From: Cenococcum geophilum 1.58
Taxonomy: Eukaryota; Ascomycota; Dothideomycetes; Gloniales; Gloniaceae
Reading direction: 5' to 3'
Length of the DNA: 64,000 nt
NCBI GenBank assembly: GCA_001692895.1
Contig: KV748214.1
Coordinates: 1,027,166 to 1,091,165, forward strand
Shown one piece after another: positions 23,901 to 34,990 of the stretch. The notes beneath the pieces are model-generated. The model had not been told where the DNA came from and ran no database searches. It saw only the letters and a list, made by a program, of their open reading frames with translations. The translations under genes were made by a program, and so were the position numbers. Positions within the stretch are counted from its first letter, which is position 1; every line of letters begins with the position of its first letter.

Positions 23901-25480
23901 CGGTATAGTAAGTTTCGTCCTGAGTCAAAATGGATATCGTTATCAGTAGCTCTTAATAGTGCTACGATATTTATAAACATGGTAGGTACCAATGCTACAT
24001 AGAATAGCTTCATTTTTAAGCTCCCAGTAGGTGTATTAACAGTAATCATTACTGTTCCGTAAGCTTATATCTTTTCAAAATTTCCGCCAGCAATTAGGTA
24101 GTCGTCTTCTACAGCTAGGTAAAAGAAAGTAAAGTCTTCTTAGTTATTGCAGACGTGGGTATCTGCACCAGGGTCAAGTATCCAGGTGTTCTAAAGTTCA
24201 AATGGAAATTAACCAGTACTAAACACGGCAGCATAGCTAGTTGGGGTCTTAGACGGTAGGGTTTTAAAATTAAAATCTATTGTAGATTCTATATTCTTCT
24301 TTGCTTCCTATTCTCTTTTTAAGATAAGGTTAACAATGCGTTTAATCTAAGGTATAGATAAGATCTTTTCGTCTACTTCCTTTTAGACATCTGGGTTTGG
24401 CTTCCATCCTTAAGGGCGCTTCCGCTCGATAATATAGAAGCAGTCGCCGAATCAATACTTGAGGCCGCATACGCATATCTTATTCCATTTAGAATTGGAA
24501 TTAAAATTGGAATTAGAATTGCCGTTGGAATCTAAATTAGAATTCAAATTACCTAGAGTTGCAAAAGCAGAGTTATTGGCAGGGGTAGCAGAGGATACTG
24601 CTTGCTGCATACAGTAGTGCTCCTTAAATTCCTCAATTAGATTAATAATAGATAGGGCGGCTTTATCCTTCCGTTCTTTCCTAATAAGGTCTACTTCTAG
24701 TGCTCCTGTGAAACTAGAAGAGATAGGTTTAATTACTTAAACAAAATCATAGTATGGCCTAAATCCCTGCACATCTAGTAGCTCTAATTGCTCCGTAAGC
24801 TTATAGACATTTCGCCAGTTATTTAACCATTTGTTGATACTCTGCTTTTTATTATAGGCTTTTAAAGCCATATACTGATTAAGGACGTCTCGTTTTCGAC
24901 CTAAGGTAGTAGGGGCTAGTGCAGTCTTAAGTGCTTAAAGCCGTTTGTGTACCATATTAAGGTCGTTAATAAATAGAAGGTAGGCTACTAATATAGTGCG
25001 AACAATATAGTTGCTGATATCGTTTATAGCCCGTTTTTACTTCTCGTATATGCGAAGATCGTCTTTATATTCAGCATAGAGCTAGTTATAGGCGGTAAGC
25101 TAACTTAGGTCTAGCTTTGCTATCAATATAGCCGTGGGTAGTATATCCCTTGGTGTGGGACAACTTAGTTATTCTAGCTTTAGACGCTCGCCCTTTTTAG
25201 ATGGGTCAATGTACTCCCATACCTCGTTAGTTTTAGCAATATCTTAGATGATAAAGAACCACTGTATCCAATCAGATGGCTAGTTAAGGATAAGGTTAAC
25301 TTTTGATTCGTTAGTGGTCGTTATTTTTAGAATTTGTGGGGTCAGGCAGGGTCCAATTAGTGGCTTGGCGAAAACCTTATTTTGACGTTCCGAACTCTTA
25401 ATTTAATTCGTCCGTTCGTTCGTCGGTCGGTCATACAGTCGTCGGCTGGGGTTGATTGTCCGTTCGTTTAATAGGTGAAG
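23849..25480 (-). pseudogene. copia-2 gag relic
   Basis: The minus-strand frame downstream of the primer site reads a gag-like, lysine/leucine-rich region, with a zinc knuckle near 24480-24380 (CVCGLKY...FGDCFY) in which the His is read as Tyr. It is followed by a KRP-rich block and then the pre-integrase segment. Natural start not determined. Confidence 0.65.
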
Positions 25481-25578
25481 AAGCTCGAGACACTACAAAG
25501 GTAGTAGAAGTAGTGACTTCTTAAATGAGGTAGTAGATTAATAATGCAACAGGTAGACTGATTGCTTAGCAGGTAGTG

Positions 25579-25595
25579 CAATCCGGGCTCATAAC
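25579..25595 (-). promoter_or_regulatory. Primer-binding site matching the initiator tRNA-Met anticodon arm
   Basis: Directly inside the 5' LTR, the plus strand reads CCGGGCTCATAAC, the sequence of the anticodon stem-loop of eukaryotic initiator tRNA-Met including its CAT anticodon. Copia elements commonly prime from an internal cut of this tRNA rather than from its 3' end. The tRNA match is from memory of the conserved anticodon arm. Confidence 0.7.
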
Positions 25596-25830
25596 TATAA
25601 GCTTTGCAGTGCGAAGAATTGAATGAACGACTTAATTGTAAATGTAGCTCTAAAGCGTCTATATATACACAAAGTGGGTGACAGGAAGATAATGACGATG
25701 ATGCACAATTGCCGAGGTAGACAGCGCTTACAGTCGGTAATAGGTAATGAAAATAGGTAGTAAGACATACGATGTGAGACATACGAGGTAGTGAGCCACG
25801 AGGTAATACGAGCCTCGGTAGTCGGTTACA
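25596..25830 (-). repeat. 5' LTR of copia-2
   Basis: 235 bp, same length as its partner. The minus-strand order LTR, primer site, gag shows that this is the upstream LTR. Confidence 0.92.
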
Positions 25831-26585
25831 GGTAAATTAGTAGATAAGACACTAAAAGAGTATAGCTAATATATACGATTTAAAGGCTATCTTATACTAA
25901 ACATTTTGCGCAGCAATTTTATTAGCCTACCTCTTAAGAGAAGTAAAAGCATAATAAGGATTAAACTTCTTAGAAGTAGTAGGCGATAAAGAAATAAGCG
26001 GCTTAAAGGCAGGCGGTGAAGAGGTAAGTAGTAAAAAAGTAGGCGGCAAAGAGGTAGGCAGTAAAGAGGTAAGCGGATTTCCGGTGGATTTCGCAATAAC
26101 CTTATTATGGTGCTCTACTAGATCCGATAAAGAGTGCTTTAGTACATATTTCCTAAAATTATATTAGCTGCAGGCATAATTTAGTATCAGAAAGCTTACT
26201 CTTTAGGTAAAGACTCTAAAGAATTAGTAAAAGAAAGGGCGTCCTTAAAAGCGTCCTTAATTATTTTATCGTTAACGTCGCGTATATTAAGTTCCTTAAC
26301 TAAATAGCTGTCGGATGTATTTAGAGGTATAAAAGAAGGCATTATAGATAGTAGTATGCTAATAGACAGTAGATGAAATAATAATGATAAAGTTTATAGC
26401 GCGATGCTATGAGGTAGAAGGTACGGAGGTTAATTAAAGGTGAATATCCGCGCTGTAGATTTTATTAAATTAGCTTACTAATAAGTAATCGCTACTATAG
26501 TAACTTACTTTAGTAAACATTAACCACCTTATATATACTTATTCTAAGCTGCGCCTAGTTTAGAGGGTAGAGATTAAGCATTAGC

Positions 26586-26980
26586 CTGTAAACCCTAAGC
26601 CTTAGAGTTTCCTAGGAGCGGAGATCTAGTATCGCAACTTAAATCCTAAGCCTTAGGATTTTCTAAGAGCGGAGATCTAATACTGCGTTATAAATTCTGA
26701 ATTTCCGGATTTCCTACTACCTGGGAACTGGTGCTACGCCGCGGATATTAAACTTTGGAATTTTTCATAATTGGAGATCTAGTACTATATTACAAATATT
26801 AAACCTTAGGCCCGTCTAAAAGTTAAGACTTAGTGCTATACTATAAGCTTTAACACTTAGGCTGCCCTAAGGATTTAGATTTAATGCTATGCTATAAGCT
26901 TTAATATCCAGATTGCTTTAAGGGCTAAGACCTAATGCTGCGCTATAAGCTCTAATATCCGGCGCTTTAGCTACGGCCTA
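26586..26980. repeat. Tandem repeat, seven to eight units of 51 bp
   Basis: Units start at about 26586 and repeat every 51 bases (one is 52), ending near 26980 in a partial unit; neighbours share blocks such as GGAGATCTAGTA and CTATAAGCTTTAA. The period is a multiple of three, so it could encode a 17-residue repeat on either strand, but both frames now contain stops. It lies inside the large element between tandem copy 2 and the gypsy insertion. Confidence 0.8.
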
Positions 26981-27065
26981 TTTATACTTGCATTACTACT
27001 AATATTAGCAAATAAATGTTTTAGCGTCTTTTTTAAGGTTATACTGCTAGCTAGTGCAGTACTAG

Positions 27066-27490
27066 TGTTACGGACGCTTTAAGTACGATGTTACGACTAC
27101 TTAGAGAAGAGTCGGAAGAAGCTAGTTGGTTAATTCAGGCACGGTCCAGAATAGAGCCGGTAGAACTATGTGACGAGGAATGGTAACTGAGGTCATATAA
27201 TGTGCTACGTATTAAACAAGAGGAACGAGAGGAACTCACGTACCTTACGTATAAGACGTACATTACGTACAAGAAGGATTTTATAGGAGTACAGTTGTGT
27301 ATTTAAGGACCCTTAGTCCCTACCTAGATAGTTCCTTCCTTATAGTGATTCTTAGAATACAATTAGAGTTAATCTATTAGGCAACCACTCCACTAGTTGT
27401 TATTATATTGTTGACTTTTATACTTACATTTCCTACACACCTAGCCCATTAACGAACCTATCGTAGTTCTTACTATAAGGTTCCGTTATA
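27066..27490 (+). repeat. 5' LTR of gypsy-1
   Basis: 425 bp. Differences to the 3' LTR are nearly all transitions. A TATA-poor internal segment contains repeats of TTACGTA (about 27238-27275). Confidence 0.93.
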
Positions 27491-27534
27491 CAATCACTAC
27501 CCAGTTATAGTATCAATATAAGAAGTTAAACAAC

Positions 27535-30530
27535 ATGCCACTAAAAGCAGCCACTATAACGCCATTAACGGCAGCAACTACTTTAAGGACAGGAGGTGAT
27601 ACCAGTATGGCAGATACTGACTTATAGCAACCTATAATGGTCAGACAGCTATAGGAAATAGTTAACTAGCTAACAGCTAATAATATAGTATTAGAAGAAA
27701 GACTTAACGGGATAGGAGCAGCAAAAATTAAGCTACTATTAATTAAGAGATTTACAGGAGAGAGGTTAAAGCTTAAAGGATTCCTTACGCAGATGCACTT
27801 TAAGGTCTCACAGGAGGGAGTAAAGTTACCTATACCCGTGGATCGGATAGCCTACGTAGGACTATTCTTATTAGGAAAAGCACTTAAGTGGTTTAAACCT
27901 TACCTTACGGAGATATAGGCAAATGGAATAACGACCACTAACTAAGACGTGCGATTTATGTTCTTAAGTTGGGAAGGATTCGTAGAATAACTTACGCAGA
28001 TATTTGGAGACCTAAAAGGAATAACTACAGCGGAAAGAAAACTCCAAAACCTTATATAATAAACTTTAGCAATTAAGTATACGATATAGTTCCAGACACT
28101 AGCAATGTAAGTAGAGTGGAATAACAGGGCGCTTATAGCACAGTATAAATAGGGACTTAAGGCTAAAGTCTAGGACGTGATTATCCTAATAGAAGATGCG
28201 GAAACCCTAAGGGAACTAATAAATTAGGTAATTAAGATTAACAATTAGATCTACTAAAGGGAACAGGCTAAGAAAGGCTAAGATAGAGTTTTATAGTTAT
28301 ATAAGGCGCAGAGTACGTAACGATAAAAGCTAAGTTAGAAACTATGGTATAGCGCAGAGCTAATAGACCTAAGTGGTACTAAAGAAGCCTATAAGAGATG
28401 GAGTAAACCATAAAAACCTAGAGGATAAGGATTAAGTAATTAAAGGTCTAAGGAGCAGAGGCTAAATCAAGGATCTTAATAGCAGAAGATATTTAGGCGG
28501 ACTCCATAACAAGAGAAATAGTTTAAAAAAGGAGCTTATATAAATTACGGAAAACAGGGTTATTACGTTAAAGACTATAGAAGTGGGTAGAGTTATTATA
28601 TAGTAAAGGGCACGAGACTAGTAGACGATATACATATATAAAGGGACGATAATATACTACGAGGAACAAAAGAATGTTTAATTAGAAGTTTTGCGTTTTG
28701 TTATAATAACGCATACTAAATTTATAAGGACGCTAAGTATGGCGCAAGCTATTAGCTATAAGAGCCAGCACTTATAGGATATAGAGGAACCAACAAACCA
28801 GTTTATAGATCGGATATTAAGGACGATAAATTTAACCTAGGCGAAATATTCCGTGACGATAAGGCAATAAGAGCCGCTTACTAGGAGTGAGCAGACCTTA
28901 GAGATATTATACTAGAAGTAGAGGATAATTCTATTACAAAATAAGGAACATTAGTAGGGATTAAAACCCCACTAGATACGATGTCTATCGCTTTATAAGA
29001 CGCAAGAGAAGTAGGACAGTAAACCACTTTGGCACTTAATAAAGGCAAAAGGCTAAAGGCTTAAGATTCTTAAGACGAGATAAGGTAAGCTTAAGGACCC
29101 ATAACAGATAGAAACCGATAGAGCAGAGTAATAGCTCAGTTTAAAGACATACGAATGAGCTTGGGATAAGAATTCCTAACGGTATAAGATTCTTAAGACG
29201 AGATAAGTGAGATCTAGGACTCTTAAGATAAGATAAGGACACTAGTTAAGCCTAGTTAGACTAAGGCAGGAGCTAAGCTTAAGTTAGAAGTAAGCTTAGG
29301 ATTAAAGAATCTAAGGGACCAAGAATTTAGAGTATAAATTAGGACACCTATAAATAAGAGGTAAAGAGCTTCTTTATAGATTAGAGAATCTATAGCGCAA
29401 ACAGCGATTAGACTAGGAGATAGATATATAGACCTAAAAGACTTACTAGGGGAGCATAGTATTCAGCCTAAAGATTAAAAAGTTAATACTAAGATTAAGA
29501 AATAAGACGACTTTAAGGATTAGAGCGTAAGGCGCAAACTAAAAGAAACCATAGAAGAGTTTAGGCAAAGAATTATTATATAGTAAGAATAGAAACTAGA
29601 TAAAAGATCTAGCATATTGGGACGTATAAAGGACAGAGCACTAGTACAAAGAATTACTAATAGGCTAAGAGTAGGCACACTAAGAGCTAAGTGGCTTACC
29701 GAACTAGAACAAGAAGAGGATTTAGGGATTCCTACTAGGTTTAAGGAACGATATACTAAAGGCTATTACGACGCAGCAATAAAGAGATATTTTCTTACGG
29801 ATAAGCTATATACACTTAGGCAGCTATATTAAAAGTGGTATAGGCAATAACACAATAATAAATGGGAAGATTTCTATATGTGGTTAGATAAAAAAGTTAT
29901 TTAGGACCACCTAATTATAGAGAAGGCCATGACGTATATTAAAGGAGCCTTAATTATAATATTAAAAGATCTAGAGGAATGTTTAGAGGACTGGAGAAGC
30001 GAGAGATGTATTTTAGTACCTGCGAATAAAGTTACAACGTTTAGATTAGCATGATAAAGGTTTAAACTTAGGGACGAAGACGAGCTAAAAGTTAACCTAA
30101 AGCACCTAGTATACTATACGATATTATGGATTATATGCGTGGATAATATATACGAAATGCATAAGAATCTAAAAGAAAAGAATTGGAAATACCCTATAAG
30201 GATATACTAGATAACAGACGAGCAATAGTATAGGAATGCTAAATATATATATAGATAGCATCCAATAGAGGTCTAAGAGGAAGGAAGTTTAGTACTTTAA
30301 CCAGGAAGATTCCTTACGGAAGAATACTTAGACGGATAATAGTAGTGGGAATGCCTAGAAAACACGTGTCTATAGTATATTAAAGATAAAAAGCGAACTA
30401 GGCATTAGCTAAAGAGCGAGCTAAGTATACTAGGATTAAGCAGCTAATAGTTGGGAAAAGTAGAGGCCTACGGGACTAGAGGGAGCTAGTAGTAGAGCCT
30501 TAGACCCTTAAAGGAATTTAAGGATGACAC
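27535..30530 (+). pseudogene. gypsy-1 gag and downstream spacer relic
   Basis: A frame with an ATG at 27535 runs through a gag-like region. A zinc knuckle is readable near 28540-28590 as NYGKQGYYVKDYRSG, with Cys and His replaced by Tyr through C-to-T changes. Between the knuckle and the protease there are about 1.9 kb of Lys/Glu/Gln-rich coding-like sequence, including a 71-codon open piece at 29617-29832, which I cannot assign. That spacer is unusually long and is shared with gypsy-2. Confidence 0.65.
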
Positions 30531-30539
30531 CTAAATTTA

Positions 30540-33500
30540 TGAATTAATTGGTAAAATTAGCAGTTTAAAGCGCTAATAGATAGTAGAGCAACGCGAAACT
30601 ATATCTTACTAGCAGTAGTTAAGAGAATAGGACTACCTTATAGATAAAAGGAGTAACTTTACCTATTAGTTACGATTTTAGGAGATCTAATAACCTATAG
30701 AGGAGGGATTATTAATCTTAAAATAGGACCTATTTAGATAACTATTAAAGGAAGATAAATTAAGATATCTTTTAATATCCTACCATTAGGATGGGATAAG
30801 GTAGTATTAGGTATGCCTTAGTTATAGGAATATAATTTAAGGATTAATTGGATTATAGGTTAGGTCGATATTAGAGATACTTAACGCCGTAAGATGTAAT
30901 AATAAGCTAAGTTAGTATAGTACTAAGTAGGAGCAACCTATAAAGAGACAGAAAAAGGACTAAGCTATGTACTAAAGAGATACTATAAGTATAGTAAGAA
31001 ACTATAGTTACTGGAAAGTAAAAAGCTATTAAAATATATAGTATGGGATTATAAAATAGAGTTAGAACTAGGAATAAGTCTAAAGTTCTTTCTAATCTAT
31101 AAGCTTACCGAAGAAAAAGGTAGAGCGTTAAAAGAGTTTATTTAGGAAAATCTACGAAAGGGATATATTAGACTATTGTAGTTATTAGCGGGTTATCTAG
31201 TACTATTTATACTAAAGAAGAATGGTAAACTAAGGCTGTATATCGACTATAGACAGTTAAACAGCATTATTAGGAAGGATAGGTATCTTTTACCCTTAAT
31301 TAGCGAAATCTAAGATAGGATAGGTAATACGTAAATCTTTATAAAGATAAATCTAAGATGGGCGTACTATTAGATTAGGATTAAGGAAGGCGATAAATAG
31401 AAGGCAGCCTTTAGGTTAAAGGAAGGACTATATAAACCATTAGTTATATAATTTGGGCTTATAAACGCACTAGTAATATTCCAGAAGCGTATTAATAATG
31501 TATTAGGAGAATACTTAGATGAATTTGTTATGGTATATCTTAACGATATTATTATTTACTTAATAACTAAGGAAGAACACGGAGAATACGTTAAATAGGT
31601 CTTAAAGAGACTATAAGAAGAACAGATGCTAGTAGCAATTAAGAAATATGAGTTCTTTACTAGGAAGACCGATTTTATTAGATTTATTATTAAACTAGGC
31701 CAACTTAGTATAGATCTAAAGAAGATTAAGGCTATAGTNAATTAGTAGNAACTAGANAACGTTATANAGTTAANATTNTTTNTAGGGTTTTGNAATTACT
31801 ATAGAAGGTTTATAGCGTAGTGGTTAAAGAATATTAAGCTATTTACGCGGTTAATAAAGAAAGAAGAACTATAGGTATAGGGAGAGAAGTAAAGAGAACT
31901 CTTTAAAAAAGTTAAAGAGTTGTTTACCTAGGAGCCAGTTCTTAAGATCTATTAACTAGGACTAGAGACGGTTATAAAAACAGATGTATTAGACTATGTA
32001 CTAGGGGTATACTTTATATAAAGGCATTAAGATGGATGGCACCTAGTGGTATACTATAGTTGGAAGATAATACCACTAGAGTTAAACTATAACATCTACA
32101 ATAAGGAGTTATTAGGTATAGTTATAGTATTAAAAAAATAGAGAGCATTCTTGCAAGGCATAGAGAAACTATTTATAGTTAAGACGGATTATAAGAACCT
32201 AATAGGATTCCTAATAATAAAGGAACTTAACTAAAGATAGGTTAGATGGGTAGAGATACTTACGGAATACCATTTTAAGATTTAGTATACTAAGGGTACA
32301 GATAATACGCGGGCAGATGCTCTAAGCCGTAAAGCTAAACTATAAAATAAGGAAAAGCCATTAGGGGCTTTATTGCGAAAAGATATAGACGGATTAATTA
32401 GGTACAATTATCCGAAAATTATAGTAACTTAAGAAGATAATAAATTAGAGAAAGTCTACGAGACACTAGAAAGCTTTTAGGTATAAAGAATTTTAGAAGT
32501 ATAGCTAAAAGATCTATAGACGGATATATATAAAAATTGAGAAGTAAAGTATATCCTAAGAAGCATAGCAGAGTAGTTTGTAGAGGACTTCTATAAGAGA
32601 CTAATTTAAGGACATAATAGAGCTACGGGCTTAGTGTTAAGACTCTAGGAGGAGTACATTATTAACGGAATTTAGAGGATAGCTAGAAAAGTTATAAAGG
32701 AATATTTAAATTATTAAAGGAATAAACTAATAAGGTATAAGCTATATAGAGGGCTATAACCTATTAAAATACCAGAGAAACTATGGGAGGTTATATTATG
32801 GGACTTTATTATTAAGTTACTAAAATTAAAAGATCCTATTACCGGACAAGATTATAACGCGATCTTAGTAATAGTAGATAAGCTTACGAAGTGGGGATAC
32901 TTTATAGCATGTATAGAAGAAATCTTAGCGGAAGATATTGCTAAAATTTATATTAAAGAAGTGTTTATAAGACATGGAGCACTAAGTAAGATTATATTGG
33001 ATAGAGATCTAAGATTCGTAGCAGTATTCTAGGAAGTATTCTTAGCGAAGCAAGGAGTTTAAGCAGTAACTTCTACTATATATTATCCGCAGACAGACGG
33101 TTAAACGGAAAGGTTAAATTAGACGCTAGAGCAGTACCTAAGGCATTATATTAATTATATATAGAACAATTGGGTATTGCTATTACTAGTTATACAGTTT
33201 ATATATAATATAACACCTTAAGAAGGAATAGGCATATTACTATTTAAGGCAAATTATAGATATAAGCTAAGAATATTATTGTTATTATAGCAAGTGAAGA
33301 AAATAAGTAGTACAGCTAAAAAGAGAATAAAGACATTAATGAATCTTTATATAGACCTTATGGAATTAGTAAAGAAAGTATAAGAGAGAATAAAAAAGTA
33401 CTATAATGCTAAGAGATCTAAGGGACCAGATCTTAAGGAGGGAGATAAAGTGTGGCTACTATATAAAAATTTTAAGAGTTAACGACTAAGTAAGAAATTG

Positions 33501-33870
33501 GACTACGTTAGACTAGGACCTTTTAAAATTAAGAAAAGAATTTTACTAGTTATATTAAGTTAAACCTACCAGCTAAAATAAAGATCTACCCTATATAGCA
33601 TATCGTAATACTAAAGCCAGTATATAGGAATATTAAGCTACCAGTCTATAAAGCAGACATATATAGAGGATAAGAAAAAGACGAATAGCAAGTATTAAAG
33701 ATTATTAATTATAAGGATATTAACGACGAAACATGGTACGAGGTTAAGTGGATAGGCTATACTAAGACTACCTAGGAGCCACTAGAGAATTTAAAGAACG
33801 CTATAGGAAAGGTATAGGAGTATCAAAAGAGATTAGGTTAGGCAGTATTAATAAAAAAGGATCGCTAAAG
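30540..33870 (+). pseudogene. gypsy-1 pol relic: protease, RT, RNase H, integrase, chromodomain
   Basis: Protease-like block at 30560-30870 (VVKRIGLPY, then LGMP near its end). RT at about 31060-31700 with YLNDIIIYL at the YxDD position, one Asp lost. RNase H follows to about 32340. Integrase runs about 32560-33500 with recognisable Asp blocks (DFIIKLLKL, ILDRDLRF) and the Glu block. A chromodomain lies at about 33690-33840 (YEVKWIGYTKTT, EPLENLKNA); this domain is known to steer chromovirus integration to heterochromatin. Ambiguous bases occur at 31739-31790. The frame stays continuous but carries dozens of stops. Confidence 0.88.
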
Positions 33871-34537
33871 AATAAGTTACCTAAGGGGGACCTAAGAAGA
33901 GTAGTTGCCGAATTACTTAGATCTGTTTCCTTCTCTATTAGAGAAGAATCCGTTCTTTTATTACTTAGTTCCTATAAACCTTATTCTATAAGTTTTTACT
34001 CCTTAGAATAAACCTTTTTATAAACCTTCTTAAGACGAAGCAGACGAGTAAACGCTGTAATTTAAGTATCTAGGGCCTTTTATTCCGCATTACGGGAACG
34101 TTCTAACTTAGCAAGGGCTTATGACAGTTTACTATCTAGCCATATAGCAGTAGATTAAATATAAAACCCTAAGATAAATTAACTAGGGAACTAGACGACT
34201 ATTAAGAGTAATAGGTCGCGTATATTTAGCATTAGAAGTAGAGCAAACGTCATAGAATAAATAAATATTCGCTTTAGTATACTTTAAGTAAGAGGATGGT
34301 TGTCGCAAAGATAGGTTCGCTAACGTAATATAAACTAACCCCTCTTTTAAACAACGAGAACACGGAGACGGTATAATCTTACTAAGAAATAATATTGCAG
34401 TAACAGTGCGAGCACGACGTTAGGCGTGTAAAGAAGAAATTGCTTTAGGTATAATAAGCAATAATATTAACTAAATTAATTAAACGGATATTACACCTCT
34501 AGTAAATAACTTAGAGATATTTTAAATCTTTAAGGAC
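33871..34537 (+). pseudogene. Conserved coding-like tail after the gypsy-1 chromodomain
   Basis: Past the chromodomain a plus-strand frame stays readable for more than 200 codons, with stops only at plausible Q/W positions, until the polypurine tract (for example NIAVTVRARR near 34395-34420 and NNLEIF near 34510). The same sequence is present inverted in gypsy-2 at about 45075-45800. I do not recognise a domain. It may be a C-terminal extension of pol or a separate small ORF. Confidence 0.45.
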
Positions 34538-34560
34538 GAAGATAAAGAGAAGGGAGATAG
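34538..34560 (+). promoter_or_regulatory. Polypurine tract of gypsy-1
   Basis: A purine-rich run ending AGAGAAGGGAGATAG lies directly before the 3' LTR, as needed for plus-strand DNA priming. The same tract is found inverted at 45052-45074 in gypsy-2. Confidence 0.7.
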
Positions 34561-34985
34561 TATTACGGACACTTTAAGTATAATGTTACGACTACTTAGA
34601 GAAAAGTTAGAAGAAGCTAGTTAGTTAATTTAGGCACGGTCCAGAATAAAGCCGGTAGAACTATATAACGAGAAATAGTAACCAAGGTTATATAATGTGC
34701 TACGTATTAAACAAAAGGAATAAGAGAAACTTACGTACCTTACGTATAAGACGTATATTACGTATAAGAAGGATTTTATAGGAGTACGGTTGTGTATTTA
34801 AGGACCCTTAGTCCTTACCTAGATAGTTCCTTCCTTATAGTGATTCTTAGAATACAATTAGAGTTAATCTGTTAGGCAACTACTCCACCAGTTGTTATTA
34901 CGTTGTTGACTTTTATACTTGCATTTCCTACACACCTAGCCCATTGACGAACCCATCGTAGTTCTTGCTATAAGGTTCCGTTATA
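34561..34985 (+). repeat. 3' LTR of gypsy-1
   Basis: 425 bp, more mutated than the 5' copy at several CpA/TpG sites (start TATTACGG instead of TGTTACGG). Confidence 0.93.
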
Positions 34986-34990
34986 ACTAG

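Larger units (their letters stand above)
16846..25830 (-). mobile_element. Complete Ty1/copia-type LTR retrotransposon (copia-2) with nested hAT
   Basis: The two 235-bp LTRs (16846-17080, 25596-25830) are flanked by the target duplication GGTAA (16841-16845, 25831-25835); the empty site is preserved in tandem copy 1. The plus-strand left terminus reads TATAAGC, a mutated TGTAAGC, and the right terminus GGTTACA. Genes lie on the minus strand, so the LTR at 25596-25830 is the 5' one. A 3,432-bp hAT element sits in the RNase H region at 17419-20850; without it and its duplicated 8 bp the copia is about 5.5 kb. Gag, integrase, RT and RNase H blocks are all recognisable. Confidence 0.93.
15636..26522 (-). 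pseudogene. Unknown minus-strand gene, tandem copy 2, split by copia-2
   Basis: The second unit of the tandem duplication lies in 15636-16845 plus 25836-26522, separated by the copia-2 insertion (16846-25830). Alignment by eye to copy 1 runs through both ends, including the uninterrupted insertion site in copy 1 at about 14910. The minus-strand reading starts near 26345 with PSFIPLN. Copy 2 differs from copy 1 by more than RIP-type changes, so the two had diverged before both were mutated. Function unknown. Confidence 0.5.
27066..34985 (+). mobile_element. Complete Ty3/gypsy chromovirus (gypsy-1)
   Basis: 7,920 bp with two 425-bp LTRs (27066-27490, 34561-34985) and an exact 5-bp target duplication, ACTAG (27061-27065, 34986-34990). 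LTRs begin TGTTACGG (left) or TATTACGG (right, mutated) and end CCGTTATA. The internal order is gag, protease, RT, RNase H, integrase, chromodomain, which is the gypsy order with RT before integrase. A purine-rich tract precedes the 3' LTR. It is inserted in the large TIR element. A second, inverted member of the same family lies at 44630-54025. Confidence 0.94.

Noticed and set aside
25579-25595. tRNA gene
   Set aside because: Only the anticodon-arm segment is present and it lies directly inside an LTR, so it is a primer-binding site.
26586-26980. CRISPR array
   Set aside because: The 51-bp period is a plain tandem repeat without alternating conserved repeats and unique spacers, and the host is a eukaryote.
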